64,000 bases of DNA from Diplonema papillatum (taxonomy: Eukaryota; Euglenozoa; Diplonemea; Diplonemida; Diplonemidae), in the NCBI GenBank assembly GCA_030068145.1, contig JAPJBO010000492.1, positions 103,811 to 167,810 of the forward strand, read 5' to 3'. The position numbers and the translations under genes were made by a program. Shown here one piece after another: positions 23,166 through 34,616 of the stretch. Under the pieces are notes generated by a model. It worked only from the letters and a program-made list of their open reading frames with translations, made no database searches and was not told where the DNA came from. Positions within the stretch are counted from its first letter, which is position 1. Every line of letters begins with the position of its first letter.

Positions 23166-23945
23166 CAGTGAAGCTGGTAAACGTTGAGTAAACGCGTTTA
23201 CTCCAAAATGAGTAAACGTAAACGTTTACGTTTACTCGCGGTAAACGTTTACTCGCCTACAGAGCACGGTTAGACCATACTTGGCCTCCTGGCACAATCC
23301 ACGTTCCATCAGGCTGTCCATCTCTTTTATGGCGGTGCCAAGCATCACCCCACCGAGTTCTTCGGGCGTTGGGGGTGATAGAGATCCCATGGTGGTAGCA
23401 CACACCCGCCTTCGTCGTCAAGCTGAAGGCAGCAAGAAAAACGAGAAAGCCAAGACGAAGCAGCTGAATATGGTGCCATTCCTCACTCGAGCGACCACTG
23501 CAGTGGACGCCCACGAAGCCATCAGGGACTTCTTCTACGAAGAAGCCATCGGGTTTAACAAGGCTACTGGTCGTTCGTTCCTGACCGTGGCTTCAGTCCT
23601 GTGCGGGCGCAGCCGCCAATGCTGCTGCCTTGGCCGAGCAGGTGCTCAGCAGAGGCGGTGGAGAAGGCCTTATCGCAGAACTTGCAGGTTACCTTGCGCA
23701 TCTTCGATCCGGGTGCTTCCGTGAATGTCACCCCCTCCCGGCGTCTCCTTTGCGCCTGTTCGCCATTTGTGACGAAAGGTCCGTCTGGATATTTTACTTA
23801 GTTGCCCCTCTTCCTTGATAGATTGCGTTTCCAGTGGATGCCGCCCTTGATACAGTAAACGCTTACACAACGTTTACTCAACGTTTACTCAACGTTTACT
23901 CCAAAATGAGTAAACGTAAACGTTTACCGTTTACCTGGAACACTG
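23166..23945. mobile_element. hAT-like mini-element with inverted GTAAACG arrays
   Basis: Termini CAGTGAAGCTGGTAAACG and, inverted, CAGTGTTCCAGGTAAACG. Flanking octamers GTGTAGGG and CCCTAGGG agree in the last five bases, an imperfect 8-bp target duplication as expected for hAT. GTAAACG arrays occupy 23180-23255 and, inverted, 23852-23935. Plus-strand 23461-23596 encodes AIRDFFYEEAIGFNKATGRS, like the AIARFFY-x-GIPFNV start of hAT transposases. Minus-strand 23790-23600 encodes a BED-finger-like KVTCKFCDKAFSTASAEHLL. The two parts face each other, so the gene is rearranged and dead. Confidence 0.7.
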
Positions 23946-23953
23946 CCCTAGGG

Positions 23954-25160
23954 GGGGTCAAAAGGTCTTTTTTTGCGTCAAAATGGTGACATTTTCAGCC
24001 TGTAGACTTAACGGCAGTTTAAGGCAAAAACCCCATGCAACCCGCCTCAGAAATGCCCGGAAACGTGTTTTTGGGGGAAGTTTCATGGAAAATGGCCCAG
24101 GGGGGGGTGTATTAGTTGATGGTTTTAGGGTGGACACCGTTTGGTACCGGCTAGCAGCCTGTGTGTGTGCTTCACTGTTCATACCATGCAAAGATGAGGC
24201 TACAATCACGTGCAGGCAGCCACAAATGGAAGCAAGAAAAGGGCAAACGACACCCAGGAGGAAGGCAGCTATGAACGTTGCTCGTCTGGATGGTTAACAA
24301 CGTCCCAAAAGGCTCTCTGAGTCTTGCGCAAGCTGAGGTGTTGTTGACACCGCAGGCAGCAGCTCTTCCCCGAACTTCTGCTGGAGCGATATTCACAAAG
24401 TTCGATGTCTTTCCGAGAAAAACAATGAGATGCTCTCATCCGTAGTGGGATTTTCCAGATCCCAACGTTTTTGTTGAAGGGATGCACGCGACAGTGTCTT
24501 TTATTCAAGTTCGCCTTTCGTACACCACCCCGAAAGGGTCGCATTGCACACGCACGGAAGACAATACTGGTCACCGGGGTGTATCTCTGGTACCTAACCC
24601 CAACGCACGTTGAGCTTGAACAAAAATAGAAAACTGGACTTGAACGAAAAGGTTCGGCGGTGGATTTATAGGACTGCCACGACATAGCAGCTCAGGGCAG
24701 GGTATCTGCAGCTTGCGGTAGCACGCTACACGACACAGGCCACTACGAAAGCTGGCGCTGACGTCAAGGACTCGAGGGGGCGGCACGTTACGAAGCCGTA
24801 CCTCATTGAGTCGCTTGTCAATGCCTCCTACGAAGCCCCACCATCCCCAACTCTCAGGAAAGTCTTTTGAGTAAAAATGCATAGGTTTGGGCAGTGTTGT
24901 TTTCCTTCTTCGGTTCATGCTGTCACTATTTTTGGGGTTGTCACCTAAAAAGAAGAACACCGGTACCAAACGGTGTCCACCCTGAGTCCAAAAATTGGGC
25001 ACTCGTAAAAAGGCCTTTTCGGGGCACTTCAGCAGCCAAAAAGCATGTTTTAGGCATTTCTATACGGTTCTGGGGCGGTTTACCAAATTTTATTGCCTTT
25101 TAGGAGCCCCTATGTGGTTCCCAAAAAAATGACCTATTTTGACAGCTTTTGACCCCCACC
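23954..25160. mobile_element. Inverted-repeat element without a gene
   Basis: About 200 bp at 23947-24151 and 24960-25160 are diverged reverse complements. Both outer ends read GGGGGTCAAAAG, and both inner ends read GGTGGACACCGTTTGGTACCGG (within 20-22 bp of match). The interior has no recognisable coding sequence. Confidence 0.65.
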
Positions 25161-25164
25161 ACGT

Positions 25165-26410
25165 ACTTGTCATACGTATGACAAGTACATGTACTTGTCA
25201 TATTATGACAAGTACTATGACAAGCATGTACTTGTCATATGACAAGTACATACTTGTCATATGACAAGTATTTACTTGTCATATGACAAGTACATGCTTG
25301 TCATATGACAAGTACATACTTGTCATAATATGACAAGTACCTACTCGTCATATGACAAGTTTTGTGAAGGAATTACTCTACTCTCGCATACAATTGGCTG
25401 AGAAAAGTATGGTACAACCCAGGAATTGGACACAGACAGACCAACTGCCCTGGACAAGACAAAAACGAGAACAAGAAGTCCGCGACATGGGAAGCGATGG
25501 GCATCCCACATTTCCCGACAAACATTCGACGCGACATGCTCTCCTTCGAACTCCAGACCAAACATGTTGATTTTCAACTTCCGTCCGCCGCCTATTCCAC
25601 CAGTTCCAGAAGTTCTGACGAACGACGCAATACACTTGTGTAAGTGTATTGCTCGTGCTAACGACCAGGCCACCCAAAAGTTGGACTCGACTTCGCAACG
25701 TGGGCTTTAGTGAGCACAGCGGCAAAAAGACAGGATGGGGCCAGAAGTATTTTGGTAGCCCGCAAGACGAGGGGGCGATTCTGAAGGCGTGTGTTTGTAG
25801 GGAAACAGGGAAACACCGTGGCGTGTTTGCTGAAGCAGAGGACAGTACCGAGGAAGCAGTCTTTTGTTGCATGTGCCGAAAGACTGGCTTTTCCAGCATC
25901 AGGGGTTTGTATGCACAATATGACGCCTACCATCGGCCTCCATACACGCGAGTCAAGCAGAACTGCCCGTTCTGCAATAAGCATGTCGGGACACTTGGCT
26001 TTAGGCAACACTTACTGTATGTGCATCCAAAGAAGCTGATAACAAACCCTGTCCTCTGTGCCTCCAACCTTTTGTTCTCGAAGGGAACGGAAACACATCT
26101 TCCGTTCTTTCCTCGTTTCGTGGTGCCACTATCTTTATGGGATCCTCGGATGAACTAGCCCTTGATAAAAGCTTGCCTGTAGACACGCAATTCCTTTCTT
26201 CCATTTGCACCGCAGATCTCGCACAAACCCCTTTGGGACCTAAATGCAGGGACTGGGAGAGCTTTCCGTCTTTGTTTCTTCTGCCACAGAGCTTGATCGG
26301 CTTGAATCAATACTTTTTGCGAGTATTGGGTTATATACCATACTCTTCTCAGCCAATTGTATGCGAGACTAGAGTAATTCCTTCACAAAACTTGTCATAT
26401 GACAAGTAGG
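25165..26410. mobile_element. DNA transposon with inverted CTTGTCATATGACAAG arrays
   Basis: Left array of ACTTGTCATATGACAAGTA units at 25165-25362; the right side keeps one unit (26393-26410). Just inside, 25355-25420 and 26330-26400 are inverted repeats containing GGAATTACTCTACTCTCGCA on the left and its near complement on the right. The only coding remnant is a zinc-finger protein on the plus strand. Confidence 0.75.
25649..26158 (+). pseudogene. Zinc-finger transposon protein fragment
   Basis: Encodes CPFCNKHVGTLGFRQHLLYVH preceded by SIRGLYAQYDAYHRPPYTR. This is clearly related to the minus-strand protein of the ACTAGT element, although the two elements have different satellites. The second finger has lost its Cys pair and the rest of the transposase is missing. 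Confidence 0.65.
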
Positions 26411-26486
26411 TAGGAGGAGGAGGAAGAGCTCTAACTTTGGATTGGTATGCGTTCAAGAGCGAAACCAGAGACAAAGAACGAGGTGC

Positions 26487-26961
26487 TCACAACACCGCGG
26501 TGAAAAAAAGAAAAAAAGAAGAAAAAAAGAATACAGTGTGCACGCCTGCGTCGGCCCCCGCCTTGACACTGACACCGACTTGCCCACTCCGCAGGAGGAC
26601 GTTCGCCCCCAGGTCCTTGATTGCCCGGTCGGATGCGAGGACCTTGCCGGCCACCCGGCGCAGGATCTCCCCACATGCAATGGGCCTGATGCCGCCGGAC
26701 TTCTTAACCAACGGGACGAGCCTCGCCCCGAACAGGTACGGCCGGGCGGCTGCAGCCACCCTACCGCAAGAGAGGGCCCAGACCGCGTCTGCCACTGCCT
26801 CTTTGAACGACCCGGAGACGTCCCACACGTCGAGGAGGTGCTGCGCAGACAGGCCGGACGGGCCGGCGGCGGTGCCTTTCGGCATCTTCTTCGGCACCCG
26901 GCGGATGACGCCCGGAGAGGGCTCCACGGGCCGCAGGCTGCGGTCGTCAGGCAGCTCGGGC
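26487..26961 (-). pseudogene. Reverse-transcriptase fragment (finger region)
   Basis: Reading leftwards: KGTAAGPSGLSAQHLLD, then ARLVPLVKKSGGIRPIACGE and ILRRVAGKVLA. This is the pattern of non-LTR RTs of the LVPL-KK-GG-RPIA-GE-RR type and differs from the LINE family at 41-64 kb. The fragment lacks the FADD catalytic box. On its right it is cut at 26961 by the terminus of another element, and on its left it runs into A/T-rich homopolymers at about 26500-26535. Confidence 0.75.
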
Positions 26962-27045
26962 AGTGTGAGACTTAGCTAGCTATTTGGCCAGCTAGCTATT
27001 TTTAGCTATTTATAGCTAAAAATAGCTAAAATAGCTGCCCAGACG
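26962..27045 (+). repeat. Orphan element terminus with TAGCTA array
   Basis: AGTGTGAGACTTAGCTAGCT resembles the terminus AGTGTGAGGTTTAGCTAC of the element at 31250 and is followed by a run of TAGCTAAAAATAGCTA repeats. It interrupts the RT fragment. No partner terminus is visible. Confidence 0.65.
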
Positions 27046-27199
27046 ACTGAAAATATGTTCACGTCTTTTTCGTCAGAAAACCTCAGGTAGGTGCCCAAAA
27101 ATGCAAAAAAATTGCGACGAAACCAGATTTTCTGCCTCGTTCTCGTTTTCAGAGTCGCCCAACCCCCCCCTGGTACCCCCCCCCGCCCTCTCCGGGCCG

Positions 27200-28985
27200 T
27201 GTCACGGCGTGTGCAGGGTATCGATTTCCTGGCTGGTGACATTTTCCCGCTGGTCCATGTAGCAAACCTTTTTCGACGAGTTTTTGCTCGTTTTCAGCTC
27301 CGATGAAGAGATCCGTGAAAAATAGACCCGGAGACGAAAAACTATGTGCGTGGTTCGGGGCCCTTTACAAGTTGCAGGGCGCCGGGCGTGGAAGCCGCCA
27401 CGTGTGGATTGAGAAGGACGGGAATCGATCCCCTGGGTGGTGGCATTTTCCCGCCGGACCACGCGGCAGGCCTTTTTCGACGAATTTTAGCTCGCGATCA
27501 GCTGCAATGAAGAGATCCGTGAAAAATAGACCCGAAAACGAAAAAGTATGCGCGTGGTTCGTGGGTCCGTGCATGATGCAGGGCACCGGGTGTGGAAACC
27601 ACCAGGTGGGCATCGAGCAAGACGGGTATCGACCCCCTGGTTGGTAACTTTTTCCCGCTGGTCCATGTAGCTGACCTTTTTCGACGAATTTTTGCTCGCA
27701 ATCAGCTCCGATGAAAAGAACTGTGAAAAATAGACCCGGAAACGAAAAAGTATGTGCATTGTTCGTGGGTCCGTGCAAGATGCAGGGCACCGGGCGTGGA
27801 AACCACCGGTGTGCACTGGGAAGAACGGGTTTCGATCCCCTGGTTGGCGACATTTTCCCGCTGGTCCACATAGCAGACCTTTTCCGACGAATTTTTGCTT
27901 GCGAACAGCTCCGATGAAGAGATCCGTGAAAAATAGACCCGGAGACAGAAAACTATGTGCGTGGTCAGTAGTTTTTACAATTTGCAGGGCACCGGGCGTA
28001 GAAACCACCAGCCTGATCAGGTGTGCATTGAACACGGACGGTATCGATCCCCTGGCTGGTGGCATTCTGTTGCTGGTCCGCGTAGCAGACCTTTGTCGAC
28101 AAAGTTTTGCTCGCGATCAGCTTCGATGAAGAGATCCGTGAAAAATAGACCCGGGAATCAAACACTACGTGCGTGGTCCGTGGGTTCTTACAGGATGCAG
28201 AGCACCGGGCTTGGAGACCACCCGGTGTGCATTGAGCAGGACGGGTATCGATCCCCTGGTGGTGGCATTATGTTGCTGGTTCACGCAGCAGACCTTTTTC
28301 GACGACTTTTTGCTCGCGATCAGCTTCGATGAAGAGATCCGTGAGAAATAGACCCGGGAATCAAACACTACGTGCGTGGTCCGTGGGTTCTTATAGGATG
28401 CAGAGCACCGGGCGTAGAAACCACCCGGTGTGCATTGAGCAGGACGGGTATCGATCCCCTGGTGGTGGCATTATGTTGCTGGTTCACGCAGCAGACCTTT
28501 TTCGACGACTTTTTGCTCGCGATCAGCTTCGATGAAGAGATCCGTGAAAAATAGACCAGGGAATATGTGCGTGGTCCGTGGGTTCTTACAAGATGCAGAG
28601 CACCGGGCTTGGAAACCACCCGGTGTGCATTGAGCAGGACGGGTATCGATCCCCTGGTGGTGGCATTATGTTGCTGGTTCACGCAGCAGACCTTTTTCGA
28701 CGACTTTTTGCTGAGCTCTGATGAAGAGATCCGTGAAAAATAGACCAGGGACCATCCAGTATGTGCGTGGTTCGGGGGTCCTTACAAGATGCAGGCACCG
28801 GGCTTGGAAACCACAGGTTTGCAGTGGGAAGGACAGGAATCGATCCCTGGCTGGTGACATTTCTTGGCTGGTCCACCGTGACTCCACGTGGCAGACTTTT
28901 TTCGAATTCCTGCTCGCGATCAGCTCCGATGCGAGAAATGGACCCGGAAATGAAAAGGATTGTTTGTGGTGCGTCGGGTTTCCCC
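27200..28985 (+). repeat. ~204-bp tandem repeat array
   Basis: About nine units. Each contains GATGAAGAGATCCGTGAAAA, TAGACCCGG, TGCAGAGCACCGGGC, ACGGGTATCGATCCCCTGG, and CAGACCTTTTTCGACGA. Spacings between GATGAAGAG marks are 203-213 bp with one of 188. The unit is 68 codons long, so frames stay open across units, but stop positions differ. The GATCCCCTGG phrase recalls a tRNA B box; function unknown. Confidence 0.9.
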
Positions 28986-29215
28986 CCAGGAACTACGATA
29001 CAAGTCTACCAGCATTGTTAGCAGAGACTGCCATAGTGCAGCAAGCCAGACCCAGGTCCAGTCCTACTGTGCAGTAGTCTACAGGGGGGAAGCCCGATGA
29101 AGGGGGGGGGGGGGGGGTAGCACGGTGAACCTCATGCTGATCATCTGCCTGAAAAATCCCGGTAAACTGTGGAAAACGGCACAAAATCCGAGAAAATAGT
29201 CGGAATAGCAGTGTG

Positions 29216-29309
29216 GCTCCTGGGGCCTGGCGCGTTTGGCGTGGCGTGGCGCGCGCCAAGCGCGCCAAGCCTGGCGCGTTTGGCGCGGCGCGGCGCGTTT
29301 GGCGCACCC
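29216..29309 (+). repeat. GGCGCG array, left
   Basis: Repeated TTTGGCGCG/GGCGCGCCAAGC units; counterpart of the array at 59613-59697. Confidence 0.85.
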
Positions 29310-29439
29310 TGTAGCCCCAAGGAAATTTAGGCTCCCTCGTCACATGCACGGGGCAAAAAGAGTGCCTCGGGGGAATTGATAATTTTCCCGGGCCATTTTC
29401 CAATGCACAAACAGTGGAATCTGGGTCTGGCAAAAGTTG

Positions 29440-29860
29440 TGGTGATATTTTCCCGCTGGTCCACGTAGCAGATCTTTTTCAACGACGTTTTGCTCGCCCT
29501 CAGCTCCGATGAAGAGAACGGTTCAAAATAGACTCGGGGACCCATACGTATGTGTGTGGTTCGTGACTCCTCATAAGATGCAGAGCACCGGGCGGCAGGT
29601 TTACCACGGGAAGGACAGGAATCGTCCCCAGGTAGGTGACAATTTCCCGCTGGTCCACGTAGCAACTTTTTCCCGACGACTTTTTGCTCGATTTTTTCTC
29701 GGATGAAGAGAACGGTGCCAAATAGACCCGGAACCGTAAGTGGATCCCTGTGGTTCGTCGGCCTTGCATTGCCGCAGGGTACCATGGAATACCGTGGCGA
29801 ACACGTCCAAACCGGTCCAAAAACGCTGCTTGCAGGGATCGATCCCCTGGAAAAAGCTTG
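29440..29860 (+). repeat. Further units of the 204-bp repeat
   Basis: Units with GATGAAGAGAACGGT at 29506 and 29703 and the CCCGCTGGTCCACGTAGCA phrase. They are separate from the main array because they lie inside the 30.5-kb element. Another part-unit is at 37040-37110. Confidence 0.8.
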
Positions 29861-30023
29861 TTTTTCAGTGGCTCTGGAAGGACACAGGGGTGTGGGAAGG
29901 CACCAGAATAGGTTGACACCTTCTGAGAACAGGTTCTCTGGAAGATTTCGTCATCGATCTTCTCATCGAAGAAAAAATTTGTCGGAACGCACGCCGGGAT
30001 CGCAGGAGGCGAAGTACTTTCTA

Positions 30024-30262
30024 TTACTATCCCCAAACTTTTATACCATTCTATTACTATCGCAAACTTTTATACCATTCTATTACTGTCCCCAAACTTT
30101 TATACCATTCTATTACTATCGCAAACTTTTATACCATTCTATTACTATCGCCAAACTTTTATACCATTCTATTACTATCCCCAAACTTTTATACCATTCT
30201 ATTACTATCCCCAAGTTTTTATACCATTCCATTTCTATCCCCAAACTTTTGTACCATTTGGT
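30024..30262 (+). repeat. ~30-bp satellite, left array
   Basis: Eight units of TCTATTACTATCCCCAAACT plus TTTATACCAT. The inverted array is at 35455-35610, and the unit continues past the 23.9-kb insertion at 59492. Confidence 0.9.
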
Positions 30263-30540
30263 TGGTATCCCAGCACTTGGCGTCAGTACCGAAAACGTTG
30301 AAGCGTTATCCCACCGCACGAAACAAAGAGGCCCCTTTTGCTTTGCCGCAAGTTTCTAAGCGAAGACGAAATCTCAAACTGCCAACACGGAGTCTAAGTG
30401 GATTTCGGTCTCTCGTTTGCGGAGTCGACGACCCCGACATTCTGTTTTGCCCCGACTCCACCCTGTGGAGGGAGCTTCCGTGGGAATCCCACTCCAATCC
30501 TGTAGTTCCGCCCTTTGACGCTAATCAGGCTCACTGACTC

Positions 30541-33500
30541 TGAGGGCTGGTCGCCACACGGTTGCCACGTGTGGCCCACATTTGCCACACGAAAATGAAA
30601 AAGTCGTGTGGCGGATGTGGCGAATTTTTTCGGTTTTTTTTCCCTCCTGAAAACCGGCCGCAATTGCCGTATAACCACCATATCCCCCTTTTTTTGTGTT
30701 TTTTTTGGAGTTTTTTTGGGATTTTTACGACAGGTACCCGATCCCAGCCAGTACAAGCTGCTTTGTGGCCCTGTACTGCAGTAACCAGTTCTGTTAACAT
30801 CTGGTGAATGTCGCCGTGAAGCAACTCACTCACTCGCACAGAAAACGGGTGAAAACCCAGGTTCTTGTGTCGTTGGGATGAAAATTATGCATCGAGTGCA
30901 GGAACAGGTCCAGTTACAGGACGCCATCCAGCCTGGCGGAGTCAACTTACTCGAGGAACAGGGACGACACTCTGAGTCTTGGGGACGTTTCTCAACCGTT
31001 GTCAGTCGGCGTTGACGCTGCTTCTGCGATGTGTGCAGCTGCAGCGGGGCCGAAACCACGTGCAAGTTTGAGGTCGAACTACGGCAACTCGAAGTGCGGG
31101 AACAGTTGGGTATGTGCAAGCTCCGTGTGTTTACGTGCCTGGTGTGGTAACGGTCGTCGGACTCGAAGGGATGACAACCCTGCCGGAGGGGGCAACACCC
31201 CTGCCGAGGAGACGACTCTCACCGCGCCAGCACCGACCGCGCGAGGGACAGTGTGAGGTTTAGCTACAAAAAGCTATAGCTAGCTACAGCGTAGCTTTTT
31301 GTAGCCTTTTGTAGCCTTTTGTAGCTCTTTTTTTTGGGGGGGGTTCCCAGCCCATTCAGGATACTTTTTTGCCCCAATTTCTTCAGTTTCGAAGTTTTCT
31401 GGGCATATTTTGGCGTGTTTCCTGGCACCTGCTTTGCCCTGTGCACTGAGGCCTCACTGCCGGGCCCTGCACTGCAGCCTACCGAGCCTCAGTGAGGGTC
31501 GGTGAGGCTGCAACCACGCAGGCGGCGAGGGTGATGCAGCAGGGAAGCCTGGGGCGCCAGAGTCACGACGGTTCCATGAAGCGAAGCCAATCAGGACCCC
31601 AACCGCAGAGCGAAGAGCACTCGAGACAGTGTGGACTGCCGAAGCCACCGTTTTAGACCAGTCACTCCCCGTCGGACGGGGGCCCCCAAAAGCCCCTCGG
31701 GGCCTCCTGGGGATTCGCCACAAGAAGAACGCACTCACCTGCCATTTGGAAGATAGTGGAGACCATTATCAAAGACCGCCCCACGTTCCTCCATCGATGG
31801 ACTGACTCCTCAGTCCGTAGGCTTCCGGGTAGGGAGAGGCAATCAACCGGAAAAAAGGCCGATTCACATGCTGCTCGTCTTCGACCTGGCGCGCGCTTTC
31901 GACGGGCACACGCTCCCGGCAGGCGGGACTCCCGGCAAGCACGAATCAAAAACGCAGTCCGGCCACTAAAGCAGTAAAGTAGTGAGCGATCTGCGACAAA
32001 ACGTGGTCACGGAATCGTGTGAGCGGCCTGCAGATGCAGGTACTGGGTGGTCGTTCGGTAAGGTCACACTCGTCTGCCGAAACCCTTGTAGGCTTCAAAT
32101 TGAAGTTCAATGGCCGGCAGCTCGAAGAAAGTCTCCATTCCCAGCTGAGTCATCACCTGTTCAAGACTGCTGGATCTGGCGGAAACGCCGACTGAACCCG
32201 GAGGCCTTGCCGATCCTTACCGCACCCCCAGACTCTGCAGACGTCGCCGCCACCGCGCTACGAACGCGTGGCTGTCACTCCGCTGTGCTTGTTCCGCGGC
32301 ACTGCTGCCGGCAGCCACACTCTCATCATCCCAGTTTTCACAAACCGAGAGAGCTCATCCAAATTATGATCAAGGAAGCAATACGAGACGTGTCACGAAA
32401 CTTTAGCCTGCAACGCAGCACACGTTGAGCGTTGGTCGGGTCGTAGGGTGCACGCACGCCCGACCCTACTGTAGACTTCTTGGGAAATCGTGATGACTCC
32501 GCTAACGGCCTTCGACAAAGCTTCGTGGTGGTTGGTGATTTGCAACTTGGGTCGCAAGTTACAGTTGGCAGCCCGGGGCCGGGTCTGGGACGTACCGATT
32601 CGTAGCCGGATGATGCATCTCTGCTGGGAGTGCGGCTCAGCAGTGAACTTGAAATGCAGGCGCTGCGCAGCGCAATAGTAGTGGCTTGGATGCGTGACTC
32701 GTCCTCATCGGACTGCAGCCTGTGATACAGGCTTTCAACAGCCACCAGTATCAGCAGGCCGTGTAGCCAACACGGCATGCGTCACAGTCGACAAGAGGCT
32801 CAGTCACTCACCCGGCTACCGCGATGCTCGCCGAGAAGCGTCAGACTCTGAATCAAGACCGAACTGATGCTGATGCAGAATGTCGGGCAAAAAGCTACTC
32901 TTGGTGAAAGACTCCAGGTGCAGCCACGGTCCGGCTGTCTTACTGTCCTGCCCGTACTGTAGAGGGCCAGTACACAAAGCTAAGGATACGCACGTGTTTT
33001 TGTATTGGTTTTGGTCCAAGTTTGGAAGTCCCTGCCGGGGCTCAACCTCGCGCGGAGAGCCCCGCGGCGGCACTGGGAATGGATCTACTGTTGAAACGTT
33101 GAAACAGTAGAAACTGCCCCCCTGTTGTAGTAGTCCATTCTCAGCGTCGGAGAAAAAAGAGCCCCGGCACCGGCCAGCCCCCAGACCGCACGACTGACTG
33201 ACAGGGGCGGCCGATTTCCTTGGTTGTTTTCAAAGTGCGCACCCGAAGAACAACCCATTCTTGGGCCAGCTCAGCCCCGACGCCCCGGGGCCAGCCTCCA
33301 CACTGTTGGACTCGCTATTGTAGCCTGCAGTTGCAAGAGCCTTCCCCTACTGCAGCCTGTGCCAGTGCAGGAGACCGTACACTGCTACAGAGCAAGAACG
33401 TGAACGCTGCTGACACTGAGTGACTGACAGACGCCACAATCGTCAAAAAAAGTGGAAAATCAGGCGGAATTCGGGTTTGGGTGACGTTTCACATGGGGTT

Positions 33501-34616
33501 GAATCGTATTTTGATAGCACAAAAAAAAGGCTACAAAAGGCTACAAAAAGCTACAGGAGCTACAGTAGCTAAAAACTGTAGCAGCTATAGCTGCTACAAA
33601 AGGCTACTGTAGCTAAACCTCACACTGCGAGGGACGAACCCCTCAGCCGGGGTTCCTGCGCGAAGCACGGCCTTCCCACGGGCAAGGAACCACCCCTCGG
33701 TGGACACCCACCCGGGCCACCGCAAGAGAGGACAGCATCCAGCTGCCAGGGGCCAGCACGCGAGGGGATGATGCCCACTGGCCGTCGGTCACGACCACCG
33801 TTTAGCGTCCAGTTTTCAACAAAGTAGACGGAGCAGCCGCAGGCTTGCCTTTCCCGGTTGTTGAATAAGCCTTATTATTATGAGGCCGCACCACAGCCTT
33901 CGGGCGTTAGACACCCAGACACTGACACGTGACTGAGTCACGCAGTGGTTGGCCACTGGTTGTCGTCAGGTGGGTCACTGGGTTAGTGGGTGTTCGTTGT
34001 GGACCCAATCAATGGGTCAATGCGGTATACATCTCTCGCGGGGCTGAGGGAGCTTGCGCAACTCCAATGTCCACTTCGAGCATAGGTCGAGCTTCGACCC
34101 GAAGTTGTGCGTGACCGGCGTGACGTAAACGATGCACGTGCGCTGTGCCCCGCTGTAGCTGCACGTATCGCTGATGTACTAACATATTGCCCTGACTCCG
34201 ACGGTCCTTAGCGACACGTCCCTCAGACTCAGAGTCAGCGAGACACCGTGTTCCTGCACTCGATGCATGCGACACATCATACTTTTCATCATAACGACAC
34301 GAAAACCTGGGTGGTCACCCGTTTTCTGTGCGAGTTGGTGAGTTGCTTCACGGCGACATTCACCAGAAGCTGGCAGAGCTGGTTACTACAGTACAGGGCC
34401 ACAAAGCAGGCTTGTACTGGCTGGAATCGGGTACCTGTCGTAAAAATCCCAAAAAACTCCAAAAAAAACACAGATATGGTGGTTATACGGCAATTGCGGC
34501 CGGTTTTCAGGAGGGAAAAAAAACCGGAAAAATTCGCCACATCCGCCGCACGACTTTTTCATTTTCGTGTGGCAAATGTGGGCCACACGTGGCAACCGTG
34601 TGGCGACCAGCCCTGG
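30541..34616. mobile_element. 4.1-kb element with ~370-bp inverted termini
   Basis: 30541-30910 and 34245-34616 are reverse complements with few differences, beginning AGGGCTGGTCGCCACACGG. I see no target duplication. The interior (30911-31249 and 33635-34244) has no recognised gene and is split by the 31250-33625 insertion. Confidence 0.8.
31250..33625. mobile_element. 2.4-kb nested element with 9-bp target duplication
   Basis: Termini AGTGTGAGGTTTAGCTAC and its complement are flanked by the identical nonamer GCGAGGGAC (31241-31249; 33626-33634). Nine bases fit Mutator-like elements. GCTACAAAAAGCTA-type arrays lie inside both ends (31262-31330; 33520-33618). No transposase is recognisable in the interior. 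Confidence 0.85.

Noticed and set aside
27303-28687. Repeated 60-125-codon frames starting MKRSVKNRPG
   Set aside because: The 204-bp unit is a multiple of three, so frames repeat automatically; lengths and stops vary and no domain is seen.
27200-28985. Tandem SL RNA genes
   Set aside because: The unit does not contain the leader sequence found at 49730-49766.
34245-34616. A second gene resembling 30541-30910
   Set aside because: The similarity is an inverted terminal repeat, not coding; the frames have no domain.
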